Made by a program: the position numbers and the translations under genes. Below the pieces are notes generated by a model. The model had not been told where the DNA came from. It made no database searches and saw only the letters and a list, made by a program, of their open reading frames with translations. Shown here piece by piece: positions 1 to 13,800 of a stretch of DNA of 64,000 nucleotides. This DNA comes from Coffea arabica (lineage: Eukaryota > Streptophyta > Magnoliopsida > Gentianales > Rubiaceae), in the NCBI RefSeq assembly GCF_036785885.1, contig NC_092312.1, positions 23,950,001-24,014,000 of the forward strand, given 5' to 3'. How positions within the stretch are numbered: position 1 is the first letter of the stretch; each line of letters opens with the position of its first letter.

Positions 1-953
1 TCTAATTTTCATCTGTTTGGTTACTTTTGGTAAACATTTATCGTCATGAGTAATTAATTCAATTCCTCACCATATCAAGAAGTCCTCTCCCATCGGCCGT
101 CTGCACCATTCCTCTATCGTCTCCACCACAAAAAACTTTCCTCCACCACATGCACCACCCCTGCCATCATTCTCTGACCAAGAAGAGATCAAAGCAATAG
201 CTACATGAATGATCAATGTCAGTTTTCCAACTCATCCATAACCATTCATAAGATATTGAAGATGACAATGAAATAAAACCAATTCTCACAAGAATATTTT
301 ACCGCCAAAATTCTTCCAAAGATCTAGAGGATCTCAGATTGAAATTTTCAAAGCAAAAGCTGGACGCTGTTAGTGATATATAGAATTAGTTCATCTTTCT
401 CCTCTGTGGCCAATCTTAAAAGACTTTCTCCCTCCTGTAAAAGTTTCTCTGAGATCTCTTCTTTCTTTATGTCACCAATCTCCTTGTATTGTCTCTCTAG
501 ATCCTTCGTGTTTCCATAGATCTTAATTGTTTCTGTAAGTCCAACGCAGATGCAATGGGATGTGCAATAGGTTGGATTGCATTTATGTGAGAGGAGGAAT
601 AACATGGAATGAAAAGAGGTGGGTGGTGGGGAAGGCTCGATGTTTTGCCGACAGATGTCGGACAATCCCACCGGAACTGTTTCCCATGGGCCTTTTACTT
701 CTTATGTTGATGAAGGTAACTAAGGCCAAAAGGGACAGGATTAAAGGGTGGAAAATAACTTGAGTAAGTTTATAAGTGAAGTTATTTTATGCCCACTTAT
801 GGAAAGATTTTACCAGAGAAATCATTTTCTTGGCGCTAAATTGAACCAAACTGCAGAAATCATGGAAAATATTTTCTGGAAAATCTTTTCAGTTGAAACA
901 AACAGACCCGAAGATTGCTAGCTATATTTCATATAGGACATTGTATTTTACAG
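1..953. other. Non-coding DNA upstream of the first visible PRPP synthetase exon
   Basis: I see no exon here that would supply the missing N-terminus of the downstream PRPP synthetase, so this is probably part of its first intron. A 107-codon open frame on the minus strand (348-671) is partly hydrophilic and helical-looking but matches nothing I recognise. Positions 868-912 end in a motif resembling the ends of plant DNA transposons (the reverse complement begins GGGTCTGTTTG), so some of this may be transposon-derived. The stretch closes with a pyrimidine-rich acceptor, AG at 952-953. Confidence 0.4.
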
Positions 954-3900
954 GAAATTGCTTGCTACATGGGTCTCGAGCTCGGAAAAATTAAGATAAA
1001 GCGTTTTGCTGATGGTGAGATTTATGTTCAATTACAAGACAGTGTCAGAGGATGCGATGTATATCTTGTGCAACCAACCTGTCCTCCAGCAAATGAAAAT
1101 CTTATGGAGCTCTTGATAATGATCGATGCTTGTCGGAGGGCTTCTGCAAAAGCCATAACTGCTGTGATCCCTTATTTTGGTTATGCCAGGGCTGACCGTA
1201 AGGTGAGTTTACATTAAGGCAGCTCGAAATAGATAATGATGTGATCTAGGTGCAATTAGACGTGAACACTTAATAAAAGCAGTAAAACTAAGCAATAAGA
1301 TTCATGGAGGGCATGTTGTTATTTCTTGCTATTCAGTCATTCAAAGGTGTTGAGATCTAGAATATACTCTCTTACCTAGCTTTGACAGAATGCTAAAAGA
1401 TGTAAGGTACCAACACCGTAATTAACTCTTAAATAAATTGCAATGAGATTCGTCAATCACGTTACATTTTCCGTTCATTCCCTCGTGATTAGGTAATGAT
1501 GGTCTTGCAAATCTTATGTCTTCTTAGCATGATAGATTGGGATTGAATATCTATTCGATTAGGTTTTGATTCACTGCACTTTTCATTAGTGCAGGTAGTT
1601 GATGCTGTTTTTAAGTTGATTTTCCTTCTAGCATAAAGTTATATTCTGATTATTGCTTGCAAAGAAAAATAATTGATTAATGTAGAGGAAGTAGTAAGAA
1701 GGAGATACTTGGATTTCATTTATGGACATTCAGGAGTATTTATTCTTGTGAACTTGAGGAGGGGGTTTGAGAGCCCTGGGAATCTGCCCAAAGTTGTCCT
1801 AGAAAGATTGGCTGACTCGCTGAAACAAAATAGTCATGGATGCCATGAATTGTTATAAGCTGATTGCTATAGTGGTTTTCCTCTAAAATCATGTGTTGGG
1901 TACATCTGCTTCTCTTTCAGAGTCAAGGGCGTGAATCAATTGCAGCCAAACTTGTTGCAAATCTGATTACTGAAGCAGGTGCAGACCGTGTTCTTGCTTG
2001 CGATCTTCATTCTGGGCAATCAATGGGCTACTTCGACATACCTATTGACCACGTCCATGGGCAGGTAGTGGAACAGATATCACTTATTGTGAATTTGTAC
2101 TTGTGAAAACAGGCTAAAACATGAATTTGGAGTGAAACTGGCATGGCCAAACAGGTTAACTTTTATGTTTCGCAAGTTTTTAGCAGATTTACTCTAGTTA
2201 AATTAAAAAGTCCTATCTTCCAGATTTTTAGTTAACTAATATGCTTTCAATGCTTATGTATGCTTGCAGCCTGTCATACTTGATTACCTTGCCAGCAAGA
2301 TAATATGTTCAGATGATCTGGTTGTGGTATCGCCAGATGTTGGGGGTGTAGCAAGGGCAAGAGCTTTTGCCAAAAAACTCTCCGATGCACCCCTTGCTAT
2401 TGTTGATAAAAGGCGTCAAGGACACAATGTAGCTGAGGTAAGTCCTGTACATTAAATCTGTTGGTGATGTTCACTCACGTTGATTAACTTTAAGGAATTA
2501 AGTAAATGTTATCCAATTTCAGTGTTAAGAATGTAGAGGCATCTTATAGTGATGTTGAAGTGGCTATTATTTATCTACAACATAAGTTACCTTTGCCATT
2601 AGTGAGTGATTTGGTTTATTGCATCGAAAGTTCGGCTTGAGTTGTTCAGAAATCTGACACCTTTTTACTTATTAAATTCTTTTACATAGGTGGATGAAAC
2701 CATGTAATCATCTTTGATTCTGTTGGTATCATGGACCTTTACATGGTTAATTCTTTTGGAGACATAAGCGATTAATTTGTGTTTTGGATGAAACAAGTAT
2801 AACCATTGATGCTTCTCAAGTAAAATTGAAGACAATAATCTTGTTTTATGTGTTACAATATGCTTCCTAAGTCATGTATGCTCATAGGTTGCTATGAATT
2901 ATATGTTTATCATAGATGCTTTATTAAAAAAATTTATATCCTTTGTTGTATTTTAAAAGTCACTTTTGTTCTTCTTCCTTCTATTGTTTTACTTTTAAGC
3001 TACTATGCATATTATATGTATGCCGGGAGCCAGATTCCTGATTTCCTGACACTGTTCTTCTTACTTCTATCTTTAAAGTTATAATTTACCTATGAGCAAT
3101 GTTTTACCTAAATTTTTTTCACTGTTTTCATATAATTACTGCAAGTTACAGCTGAAGAACCTACAATGTGATGTCAAATTCTCTTTTGTTGCTTCTTGAC
3201 CTCTGTGTTGCTTACCCTACCTTTTGATGGCTTCTGAGGTTTCTTCTTGTTTTAGGCTCATTGAAGATGGATTAAATCATGGGCAGTGTAAATTCTGCTT
3301 CAGTAGTTTAATTGGTTTATTGAGTAACTGGTTTTCTGGTTGCTGGAATCAGGGATGCATTGTCAGCCTTCTTCTTAGCTGGTTTGGTTTATCAAATAAA
3401 CCCTTAAGCTTTCAACCTGAATAGAAGCATTGTGCCCCTTAAACTCTCAACCTGAATAGAAGCAGTCTGTAATGTGGATATTTAGGTTGGAGACTTTATG
3501 AACTACTATTTTAATCAAATCACATGCTTGACAGCTTCTGCATGCCCTCATCAGTTCCCTTTGAGTTATTTTACTGATTTTTAAGTTCAAATTGTTAATA
3601 TCAGCAGGAATTAGGTATAAATATAGCTTCCCTTGCCGAAGTTGATCATATAATCATCAGGACCCAAGTCAGAAATGTCAGGTTGTGAAGGATCAGTTAA
3701 TTGGGGAACTAGAACCAATAATCTGTCAATAACCTCTGTTTAGTTGTTGACCTCCAGTTCCAACATCTCCACTAGATGAGTTCCAGCTCTTTGCCCTTCT
3801 TTCTGTGTGTGGTTCAATCTTACTTTTTACCTATAAATGGTTGCATTTCAACCAGCTAATTACAGACTATCTAATATTCGAGATAGGAAGGATCTTCTGG

Positions 3901-6490
3901 ATTTACTGTTATTTTATTTCCTTTGTTCATTGTAGTTGGTGCATGGATATGCCTCTTTTTGCTTCTTGTTCAACTTTTCGTCATCAGAAGTTGCCTTTTA
4001 CTTAAAAAGAAATTAAACACAATGCTTTCTTTCCCTGTAATCCTCTATACTCTGAAATTTTAGATACAATGCTGGCTCATTCTTGATTTATTCCCACCGT
4101 AGATTTATCTTCATAATTCTGCATTACTTTTCCATATGATAGATTTTTCATTTGCATTTTAGTATTATCAGTGGCTACTTCATCTTCCAATGACTTGCAA
4201 CTGAAAAACTTGTACGATTGCATGGATGTATCAATTCTCCAGGTGTTGAATTTGATCGGTGATGTAAAGGGAAAAGTAGCAGTTATGGTGGATGACATGA
4301 TAGATACTGCTGGTAAGCATTCCTGGATTCATGCTCCTGATTTATCACTTATGCCTCATTTTGTTAACAAATGGAAATAAAAAAATATCCATGGCATCAA
4401 AGGCAAATCCAACTAACTATTTGAGTTTAAGTTGAATCCCCGTCCCCATCTCCCAGCTTCTTTTTGTACATGGGACGGGCATGCCTGGTGACTCTAAAGT
4501 ATAAGGGGGGCTGGAAGAAGTGAAGAGCTCTGTGTTTTGTGTATTTTAACTCTTGGGAAATCTGCCATATACTGGTTTGCCTTTATCTGTGTCTGCTATT
4601 CTAGGTACTAATAGTTATGTATACATGATTGGGCTTCCAATATGCTTTACTTCTACTTTGCTTTTTGTCATCTTGGGCTAGTTGTGATGTTGCCAGCCTG
4701 TGATTGATTCAGCTGATTTATGCCATTTATGGAAGTCAATGCCTTTCTTTGATCTTGTTTTGTTGCTATGCCTAAACGTACTGATATGGTGACATTCTAC
4801 ATGCTAGACTTTCTTTTTTACTTCTCTCTTGTGCTTTATTTCATTGTTAGAATAACTTGTTTATGAAGATAACATATGTAATTTTTGTCACCTTGTACTG
4901 GTGGTTGATTACTTAGCCCATTGGTCTTTTGTCCAAGCAAATCTTAGAAACCACACCTGTTTCCTTGATGGAAATTTAGACCAATCCATGTATCCTCTCA
5001 CTGAATTTTGATCCTTCCGGGAGCAAATGGAGTGACTATCATCTTTGTTTATAATAAGTTTGGGTCACTACCTATTTATTGTAGTCTTATTTTTTAGTGG
5101 TTGTACAACATGTTAAAATTCCAATTTGCTGCTGACTTACAGGCACCATTGCAAAAGGTGCAGCACTATTACATCAAGAGGGAGCTAGGGAAGTTTATGC
5201 ATGCTGCACCCATGCTGTTTTCAGGTACTACATCTCCAGTGCATAATGCTCCGTTACTTACATATGATAAAGCTGCGCCAATTGAAAGTGGTTCTCAATA
5301 AGCTTAATATCAAGCTGAAGATAAAATCTTAATAATCTTGTTTCCTCTTAAAAATTCATTTCCTCAATAACACCACATAGGGCTAAAAATAATAGAATTT
5401 AATAAATTCTGATTTTACTCTTTCATGTGGTAGTTGACCTCATATATGAAGTTGGCTGGATTGAGTTTTCATGACTTCAACTTTTGAATAGCACATTAGT
5501 GGTAGAGCCATTTTTGCCCTGAATGTTTTTTTCGCCAAGTGGTTGCTAGCCTCAGAAACACACCTGAAGATGGTAATTGCATATGGCTCGTGGGTTTTTG
5601 GCACGAAAATGTTTATGTTCTGGAGTATTCTGGATATTCTTGTGGAAAAGTTCTGAGGCAGATCAGTATTAGAACCTTGTGTGCAAGACTAATAGCATAT
5701 GATATTCTTTTCAGTTCCCATTTACTGTTTCCTTCTCCAATGAACTTTTCTTTGGACTTGTACTTAGTAGTGAGCGGGGCAATATTATCTAGCATTCACA
5801 CTATGATCTGCAATTAGCATGATTCCTCACGTTTATCTGGGTTCTGCTAAAGTATTTTGTCTATCTGGTCATTTTCAGTCCTCCTGCAATAGAAAGGTTG
5901 TCAAATGGATTGTTCCAAGAGGTAATCATAACAAACACCATCCCTTTAGCAGAGCAGAACTATTTTCCCCAGCTTACGGTCCTATCTGTTGCAAACCTTT
6001 TGGGTGAGACCGTTTGGCGCGTTCATCATGATTGTTCTGTGAGTATTACTTCAACCAAATATATGTTTGCTTCATAACTTTATATTTGTGCCCTAGCAGA
6101 TGAGGATTTACCTCCTCTTTTTCCTTTGATTATAGCACATTCTGCTTGGTGAAATACGTTTAAACAAGGATCAGAGGAGCTTAAAGTTAATGAAATTTGC
6201 TTTTTATCAAAAAAAAAAAAAGATCAGAGGAACTTAGAGTTTTGTTTCTCCCTTGATATAGTTTAGTTGGCCCATGACACCTTGTATGAACTCTCACTCC
6301 AGTATTGGGACGTCAATGCATGCTTCATATTTCAATTGGTGCTTTGAACATCCTCTAATTGATTCAGTGCTTGGTTTATAAAATCTCTGTATGAGGATTT
6401 CAGTTCTTACCTTCATTTTTTGACGTTTCTTCTTAATATCTTGGCTTTCAGGGAAGCTTTGAACCCTATTCCAGCTTGGGCATCGATTGA
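954..6490 (+). CDS. Ribose-phosphate pyrophosphokinase (PRPP synthetase), plastid-type, 5'-truncated by the window
   Basis: The enzyme makes phosphoribosyl pyrophosphate from ribose-5-phosphate and ATP, feeding nucleotide, histidine and tryptophan synthesis. I reconstruct seven exons: 954-1202, 1921-2064, 2270-2437, 4243-4312, 5143-5224, 5879-6038 and 6452-6490. All have GT-AG borders, the phases fit, and they encode 302-303 residues up to TGA at 6488-6490. Visible family marks are the ADGEIYVQ segment in exon 1, the [15 protein letters not shown] junction across exons 1-2, the flexible catalytic loop [10 protein letters not shown] ending exon 3, and the PRPP-binding loop VDDMIDTAG(T) across exons 4-5. 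The tail SLGID is what I recall for plant plastid-type (PRS1/2/5) class I enzymes. The first exon, with the transit peptide and the residues before EIACYMG, lies left of the window. Introns are 205 to about 1,800 bases. No in-frame stop or frameshift is seen, so the gene looks functional. Which PRS paralogue it is cannot be settled here. Confidence 0.93.
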
Positions 6491-7212
6491 TCAGTTTCGA
6501 GTGAGCTTTTTTTTCTGGTTTTGAGATTGTGTGAAGTACAGCTTCTGGCCTGGAAGCAATGTTGTGGATAAAAATTAGAAGATCCAGCGTTTCATTTTTC
6601 CTAAAATTGTCTGGACTTTGTCACCCCTGTTGTATGATATTTCGCATGTACCTCATCTGTGGTGTAGAATAGTTATTACCAAATGTAAATCTTGTAACCA
6701 ATGACTTGATGCCAGTATATATAAATAATTTGGGAGGTTTGGTCATTCCTGGTTCATTTCACTGGTTACATTATTATCAGTAGAATGATGATATTTTTTT
6801 TCAATATTGAATTTCTCTGCGAGGATTATCAATTCCCTTTTGTCAAATATGATGATATCTCCATGTGCGTCTTTTTGGAATTTGTATCATTCGACTTTGA
6901 TCGATGCAGGAGAAGAATGCATGCTGCGGCCTATGTTGCTCTAATGGATTATACTGAAGGAGTATGATATCTTAGCATTGACACCAAAAACTAATTTACA
7001 AGATCAAGGTATGGTTCTCAGCAGCCATCCCCAAACTAACATGGAAACCTACAAAGAATCAAAAAAGCCTGAAAGGACAATATGTATAACCACACTTGAA
7101 GGATATCCACAGCTACCATTTCCCTCTCAACGGCAACTGCAACCACACTTGAACAACAGCAGTGCTTCACTATTTGTACTCAAATTGCAAAGCAGACGGT
7201 CATCAATTTCAC
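6491..7212. other. 3' flank between convergent PRPP synthetase and DnaJ-zinc-finger genes
   Basis: This AT-rich stretch must hold the 3' UTR of the upstream gene (perhaps to about 6,730) and that of the convergent gene ending at 7213. Short open frames here (for example 6785-6967) have no recognisable product. Confidence 0.5.
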
Positions 7213-9844
7213 TTAAGTTGAATCTAGTTCATCTCTTTGAAGTAAATCTTCTGGACTTCGTCTTCTTGGTTTTCTTTGACCTTGATGTCTTGTAATATCT
7301 TCAGATTCATCACTTTTCATTTTCATGAAGTGAAATCCCATAATATACCTGTACTCCCCAGTCCCAAGACAACGGGAGCAGTGGCTAAGGCCACTCCCAC
7401 CACAGTCCCTGCACCTGCAGTGGGCAACATGTGGGCAATCCTCAGATCAAGAGCATATTCCGGGACACACAATTGAAACATAGAAATTATATTGATACCT
7501 CACCATTTTGGCCATGCTCCTTTAGGAAGTATTGTAAGATGTGTGAAATTTGTCCTCCCTGCATTTGATGCAAAGTCACGCAACTCATGAAACCACTTCC
7601 CATATTTGAAAAGTACTGTAGTTGTTAAAGAAACCTAAAATGAAGGTAAATTTAAACAACCAAAATACAAATACCAGGGGAGGAAAATGCAGCATTCCAT
7701 TCCAAAAACGACTATATAAATGGTTAATTAGCTATAAAGAGTGGCATTGCTAAACAAAAAAGCAGGTTCTTTAGATTACCAAGGGAACTTATTTGTTTGC
7801 TGTCTAGAAAAGAAGTTCTCAGTCGTGTGCAATGCCATTCATCCACATAGTATCTATCACTCTTGAAATGCGTAGGGAGATAATATTTAGCATCCTCGAG
7901 TTGCCCCTTTCTTGCTAAAGTTGGCCATTCTCCACTGCCTCATAAACCAGTCAGGCATCTTTGGTTATCAAAGTGGCTACTAAGGGATCGATTCTGTCTA
8001 GTCAGGAACAATGCCTTACAAAAAATGCATCAAGAAAATGAAGTTGAAGGGAAAGTAGATTGTATTATATGCTCATGACATAGTATTGGGTACTACTGGT
8101 TCTAGGTTGACCTACAAAGAAACAGACAGCAGATTCAATGATAGAGCTAACTGCCAACCCTCTCCTCCCCCCCCCCCCCCCCCCAAAACCAAATAAAAAA
8201 AACAAAGGAAAGCCAGACTAGATTAGAGAGATTATACATAGAAGACAACATATAGTTCCTACTAGAACCAAAACCGTGGTGCTTCAGCAGATTGAACTAG
8301 GACTACCAGATGAATACTCTAGGAGGCCTAACATTCCAGATAAATTCATAATTAGTCCAGCCATCTAAGTTGAAGTGACAAAGGACACTGACCTGAATAA
8401 AAATTAAAAAGGTGCAAGGTCTGAATTACTGCTACAGACAAAAGGTTCATATACCATACAGCTAAGCGAACAAATAAGGGAAGCTCAGAATGCGAAGGAA
8501 CGGTATACGAACCTATCCCATGGCAATTATGGCAACTAACTCTGCCGCTCCCTCTACACACTATGCAAGGTGGATCTGGCTTCTTTCTTTGTTCTCTCCG
8601 CACATTTGACTACAACAGGAACAATATCAGAGAGGGATAAAGCTCAATATAAGATTTAAACTTTGACTAGTGACAAATGAGCACGCACTTGGTGATAAAC
8701 AATAATACATAAAATTTTAATGGAGTCATTATTTCCAGCACCAAAAGTTAATATTAACATTTAATAGAAGGAAAACAGATATGCCCTCTCATTGAAGAGT
8801 TCAGTTGCTTGACTTGCTGCTCTCTTAGTTTTTAAGTCAGTGCAAAATGCATACATCTAGTGCTTCTAAAAAGATTGCTGAAAAATAATTGAGAATCTGG
8901 TAATGACTGAAGTCAGTTCTTCAGCAGCCATACAAATTTGACAGCTAAAATGGAATTTAGGAAATGGACCAAACAGCAAATGTAGCTACAATTTCTCCAA
9001 ATTCCTCATAGCTCCTTGTAGCAACAGTTTAACCAGGCAGCTTAGCATCTAAATACTTATGGTCTTTGGTTGTGACTCCAAGAGCCGTACCATAACGAGT
9101 TTTATTCAGAAAATTCCATCATCTTTCTTGGAATTCATCCAACTCACTAATCCCCCTCTCATTCCTCTTCCTAGTTTCAGCCATGCAGCTTCTTTTCCAC
9201 TACCTTTGCCCTTAGTTATGAGTTATTCTCCATTTCATTGCGGAAATATTACATTTCTTACAGTCTGCCACATAATCACGTGTCCTATACCAAACCTCAA
9301 ACCAAACTACTATTTGCAACAAAAAATTTGACCCAAGTGGTAAAGTCACCTTTCCTATTCCACTAATCATGGCAGGTTGGACTCCAACCGACCCCATTTC
9401 CCTGTTCTGCCTTAGCATAGTAACATGATGTACTAAAAGAATATATATACATCTCCAAAAATCAACTTTTATTAGTGAAGGCACCTCACTATTTCTCACC
9501 ATTAACCAATAAAATACTTCTTGCAACAAGAATTATTGATTATTATTCCTAGTTAAACATTTCCGGCGTGATAAAAGACAACATTCATAATAATACCATT
9601 AATAAGAACTGCACATACAAAGATTCATCATCAAAACTATATATATGCAGAGGGCAAAAAGAAAGTGGTCTTTCTGCATCATTGATCATACCTCAGTTCT
9701 GACTATCCAAGATGGCTTTGGAACTGAAAGCAGAGGCCTAGCTGTCGAAATTGGTGAAGGGTTATGGTTAGGTGGAGGAGTTGCACCGCCGGCTGAATTT
9801 ATGGCTTCCAATCTAACGGCTGCCACCAGATTCTGAGCACTCAT
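7213..9844 (-). CDS. DnaJ-type zinc-finger (BSD2-like) protein, probably organellar
   Basis: Four exons on the minus strand: 9844-9692 (ATG at 9844-9842), 8609-8513, 7558-7504 and 7414-7213 (TAA). They total 507 bases, or 168 residues, with correct phases and GT-AG borders. The protein has four CxxCxGxG-type repeats, CIVCRGSG, CHNCHGIG, CRDCGGSG and CSRCLGTG, the cysteine-rich zinc-binding domain of DnaJ/Hsp40 without a J domain. The third repeat is split by intron 3 just before its first Cys. The block between repeats two and three (LPKGAWPKW) and the EYRYIMGFHFMK motif after repeat four match a plant family related to BSD2. The first 51 residues are rich in Ala, Ser and Pro with few acids, consistent with a plastid or mitochondrial transit peptide (inference). 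The C-terminus is basic. The ATG is the only one in frame upstream of the domain. The gene is tail-to-tail with the PRPP synthetase gene. The client protein is unknown. Confidence 0.88.
8167..8184. repeat. Poly-C run of 18 inside intron 2 of the DnaJ-zinc-finger gene
   Basis: An uninterrupted run of 18 C within the intron at 7559-8512. It is likely hypervariable and error-prone in sequencing. Confidence 0.9.
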
Positions 9845-10886
9845 CTGATAGGAATATACTGCCGTCAAAATTCCTCCACTGTGATTACTGATAACGGTTA
9901 TTGGGCCACAAAGCCATCGGGTTTCATTTGATCTCCTATACCTCACTTGTAGTAGTCTCTCTCTTTCTACTGTATAATCACAATGGATTGGAGTTTCTTT
10001 CAGATGATGTGAATTACATATATGTCCAAGACGTCGTTTTTGACGGTCCTCTGCCCACGTCTTTCATGACCCATGAACTGTAAAGACGTGAAAGGGTATT
10101 AGAACCAAATGCCACGCCTTCTCGGTGCCCCTGTTGTTGTAATCACACTAATGACTAATCTTTGAGGTTGTGTACTAAAAGCACTCAGCCACTAGTTGCT
10201 GATTCTTGTTAGTTGTAAACTAACTAATATGATTATTAAATATTTGTAAGATTCTTGAAAATCATGGTTTGATTCTTTTGAACTAAACTATTATTATTTG
10301 TAAGGTTCAAGTGCTGTAAAGAATTTGTGTACTCACCTGTACAATTACCAAGAAGCAGGTTTTTTGCATCTAAGAACATTAGATTGTTGCTGGATAAGTT
10401 AAGTGACTTACAAATATTTGGTTAAAAACTTTAGGGTCTTCTATCATTCGCTTAAATCTTTAGTCACAACTTTTGCAAGAAATTGTAGTCCCAGGATTGG
10501 ATCATACATAAAAATAGGGAGTTTGTTCATGAACTGCAACTCATGTTATTGCAAAAGTAGCTTTTTTTTCCGCAGAAAAAATGGTGCATGAATACTTTGT
10601 GAATGACTCTATTACATTGTGGAGATCTCTCTATTATGGTTTCTGACATAAACCAAAATCTGTAGACAAAACATATTTTAACCCGAGGATAAAATCAAGA
10701 ATGCTTTGTCTAATGTAGCTTAAGGAGTTCTTGGTGCTGCAGCCACGTCCTGTATCTTTCATTGTGGCTATGACTTGTTCAAACTTTCTTTTGCTTCTGA
10801 GAAGACTTCACTTACACCATGGTAATTATGATATCTCGGTGGTCAGGATGCCTCCAATTTGGTTTTCCTGCATCTTGTGATCAGAG
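9845..10886. other. Intergenic DNA between the DnaJ-zinc-finger gene (5' side) and the ABCC gene (3' side)
   Basis: Both flanking genes are on the minus strand, so this must hold the promoter and 5' UTR of the zinc-finger gene and the 3' UTR of the transporter. I found no convincing coding region or transposon. Confidence 0.5.
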
Positions 10887-13800
10887 TTAGCTTTGAATCT
10901 TGGAAAAGCTACTAAAACTCTGTGATCTTTTTGAGTACTCTCTTATCAATCTTGAGAAGAAAGAATCCTCTCTTTCCAGTAGCTTTGCTGGTGTGTCATA
11001 CTCGGCTATCCGCCCTGTTCATGGAACAACAATCATGAGTTTAATGAATTGAACACCAAAGAGCACACAACTAGAAGCACATGTAAGAAAAAATTGAGAT
11101 GTTCATTTGTTTTCTTACCATCACTGAGGACCAATACAAGATCACTATCTATAACTGTGTGGATTCTGTGAGCTATAGTAACGACTGTTCGATCTTTAAA
11201 TTCTTGACTGATGATCTTTTGTATTGTACCATCGGTTGCAGAATCAACAGATGCAGTGGCTTCATCTAAGACAAGAACTGTGCTCTTCTTTAGCAAGGCT
11301 CTTCCAAGACAAAATAATTGCCTCTGGCCGACACTCCAGTTTTCCCCATTTTCAACCACTGTATGTTAGTTGCATTAAAAGAAAGATAGTTTAGTACACA
11401 TTTTATCACCACCTAAGCATTGCATTTGAGATAATAGTCCAAGGCAAGTATGTGACCTGTAGTTTCTAGCTTCTCTGGCTTCCCCCGCATCAAATCACCT
11501 AACTGACATTTGTCTAGAGCCTGGGAGGTATAAGATAAATCTACTCAGCTTGATAAGAAAGTGCAATTATAAATAATCATTCGTGATGATTAGTCCATTT
11601 CATCTTTCTATCCAACATTAAAAAGATCAAATGTTTACAGGGCTATGCTTATATCAACTGAAATGTTGCCAAAAAAATTCCCTCGCAATTCTGCTGACTA
11701 CTTTTAACATCTGTACTGTTGCATTATGTGCCAAGCGTACATTTATGATTCACTCAACTTGATAAATTTCTTTTTTTTTTTTGTTTGAAATTCTGTATTC
11801 TAAATGAGCTTAGAGAGGTTCGGGATCAATGTAAATGCATATTAAAACAGGTATCTACTGCTTTAGCTATCGTAGAAAACTTTACCTCCCAAATTTCATA
11901 GTCAGAGTACTGGTCTAATGGATCAAGATTTCCTCTAACTGTTCCTTCGAACATTGTAGGATCTTGGGGGATGATGCTAAGCCTTGATCTCAAGTCATGA
12001 AGCCCTATTTTGGTGATGTCCACGTCATCAATTATGATACTTCCCTCACTGGGCTCTACAATCCTAAAGATGGCCTGAATGAGAGTTGATTTACCACTTC
12101 CTGTCCTTCCAACAACACCAACTTTCTTCTTCCCAGGAAATGTGCAGGTTATACTCTTTAATACAGATGGTAGATGCTCAGCATACCGGATCTGTGGACA
12201 GACCATGAATAGTTTCATTGTCAAAAACAAAAGCCAAAGAGTTTAGAAGACTTACTCTCATGCTCTGTCTATTCTTTATTTGCATATTTTTTCTACAACT
12301 CATTAGTATGTAATGCAGCAGATTATGCGCTACAAAAATGATAATGTTGCACTTAGAATTAAGCATATTAGTTACGGGAATTAATGAACCTTTTTGTTCT
12401 GAAAACGAACTTACCTTTAAGTTTGTGAATTGAATTGTTCCGATATCTGGCCAATTTCCTGGTGGTCTGTGATCTTCAATAACTAAGGGTGCTTCACTGG
12501 CAATGTTCGAATACTGAAGAATCCTTTCCACTGATATCATTTTGTTCTCAGCATTGCATATATTCCAAATAACTGAAGCTTGCTGAACATTCAAATTGAT
12601 GCCATATGTTACTGCCAGCCCGGCAATGCCTGTAGAATATTCACTAGGTAAGTCTTTGCAAGAGCATGCAGTAAATGAAGGAGTTTGATATAGTTTTTCC
12701 CACAGGGGCTTATGCCTTTCATGGATTAACGTCCACCATTTGCACTATGATAGGAGTACCTTACGTGTGATCAGTGATTATATACTTAGAAATTCAGTAG
12801 TTTCGATGCTTACTGGGATCTATGATTCCATCTGGTAGAGTCACAAGCAAAACGAGTGAGAAGGCAAACACAAAGTTGGATAACTGATTCAGTCTGAAAG
12901 AAAGCCACTCCATTGCTGACACATTGTGAAACCATGGTCTTGAATGGTTGTCGATGAGACAGAGGTTTGAGTCAATGAAGCGACATTTTTGGTCAAAAGC
13001 ACGTATTGTTGCTGCTCCAGCTAGTGACTCAGCGAAGTGATGGAGGATTGGAGCTCTCTGTATACCAGCTAAACGTGCCAATTCTCTTGCCGTTGGTATG
13101 TAATATCGCTGAAAATTTGATGAATAGATGTAGGATTATACTGTAAGGATTTGCTATGTGGCAACCTGAAAATTGCATTAAAATATGTCTAATCGGTCTA
13201 AAATATTTTGCATGACAGATTTGTTCCTGCTTCCTGCTAAAATCTGAATGTAGAACTGTAGTAATAAGCTTTTGAATATGATTCAGGATTTCTCCCTCTG
13301 AGGTTAAGTATTATAAAACAGCTTTTGAATTCTCCAAAGAATTGACTTGAGTGCAATAGCAAGGGTCAAAATGATTTACCTGGTACCATATGCAGATGGC
13401 TGTGACAGGAATGAAGAGGACAAACACTTCCCATGCTACCTGCGACATGACTGCTATGGTTCCAAGTAACTGGATAATTGAGAATGCACACCAGCCTATT
13501 TTGTTTGCCAACTCCAAGTCTAGGACACTTTGATCTGTTGATGCCTGTGCATGACATAAATGGTTGTTTTCATTCTTAAAAACAATATTCCAGAGTATCA
13601 ACAGCAAAAAAAAGTGAACTCCATGATATCAGAAATCAAATAGTGTGAAACTTAAATTTGCCTCATAAGTAGTATACTGAAACCTTTGCCTTTCCCATGC
13701 ATTTGGCCCAATTTATGCGCTCCTTTGTATTTAGGATGATCAATAGGCTCCAAGAACTCATTTTCAAGTTTAGGCAGCGCCCATGATTAAGCATGTATGC

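Noticed and set aside
348..671. 107-codon minus-strand frame near the left edge
   Set aside because: No recognised family, no splice partners, and mixed low-information composition. Not called as a gene.
8352..8512. Extension of the DnaJ-zinc-finger exon 2 frame beyond the donor site
   Set aside because: The frame simply reads into the intron. The cysteine-motif pattern resumes only in the next exon at 7558.
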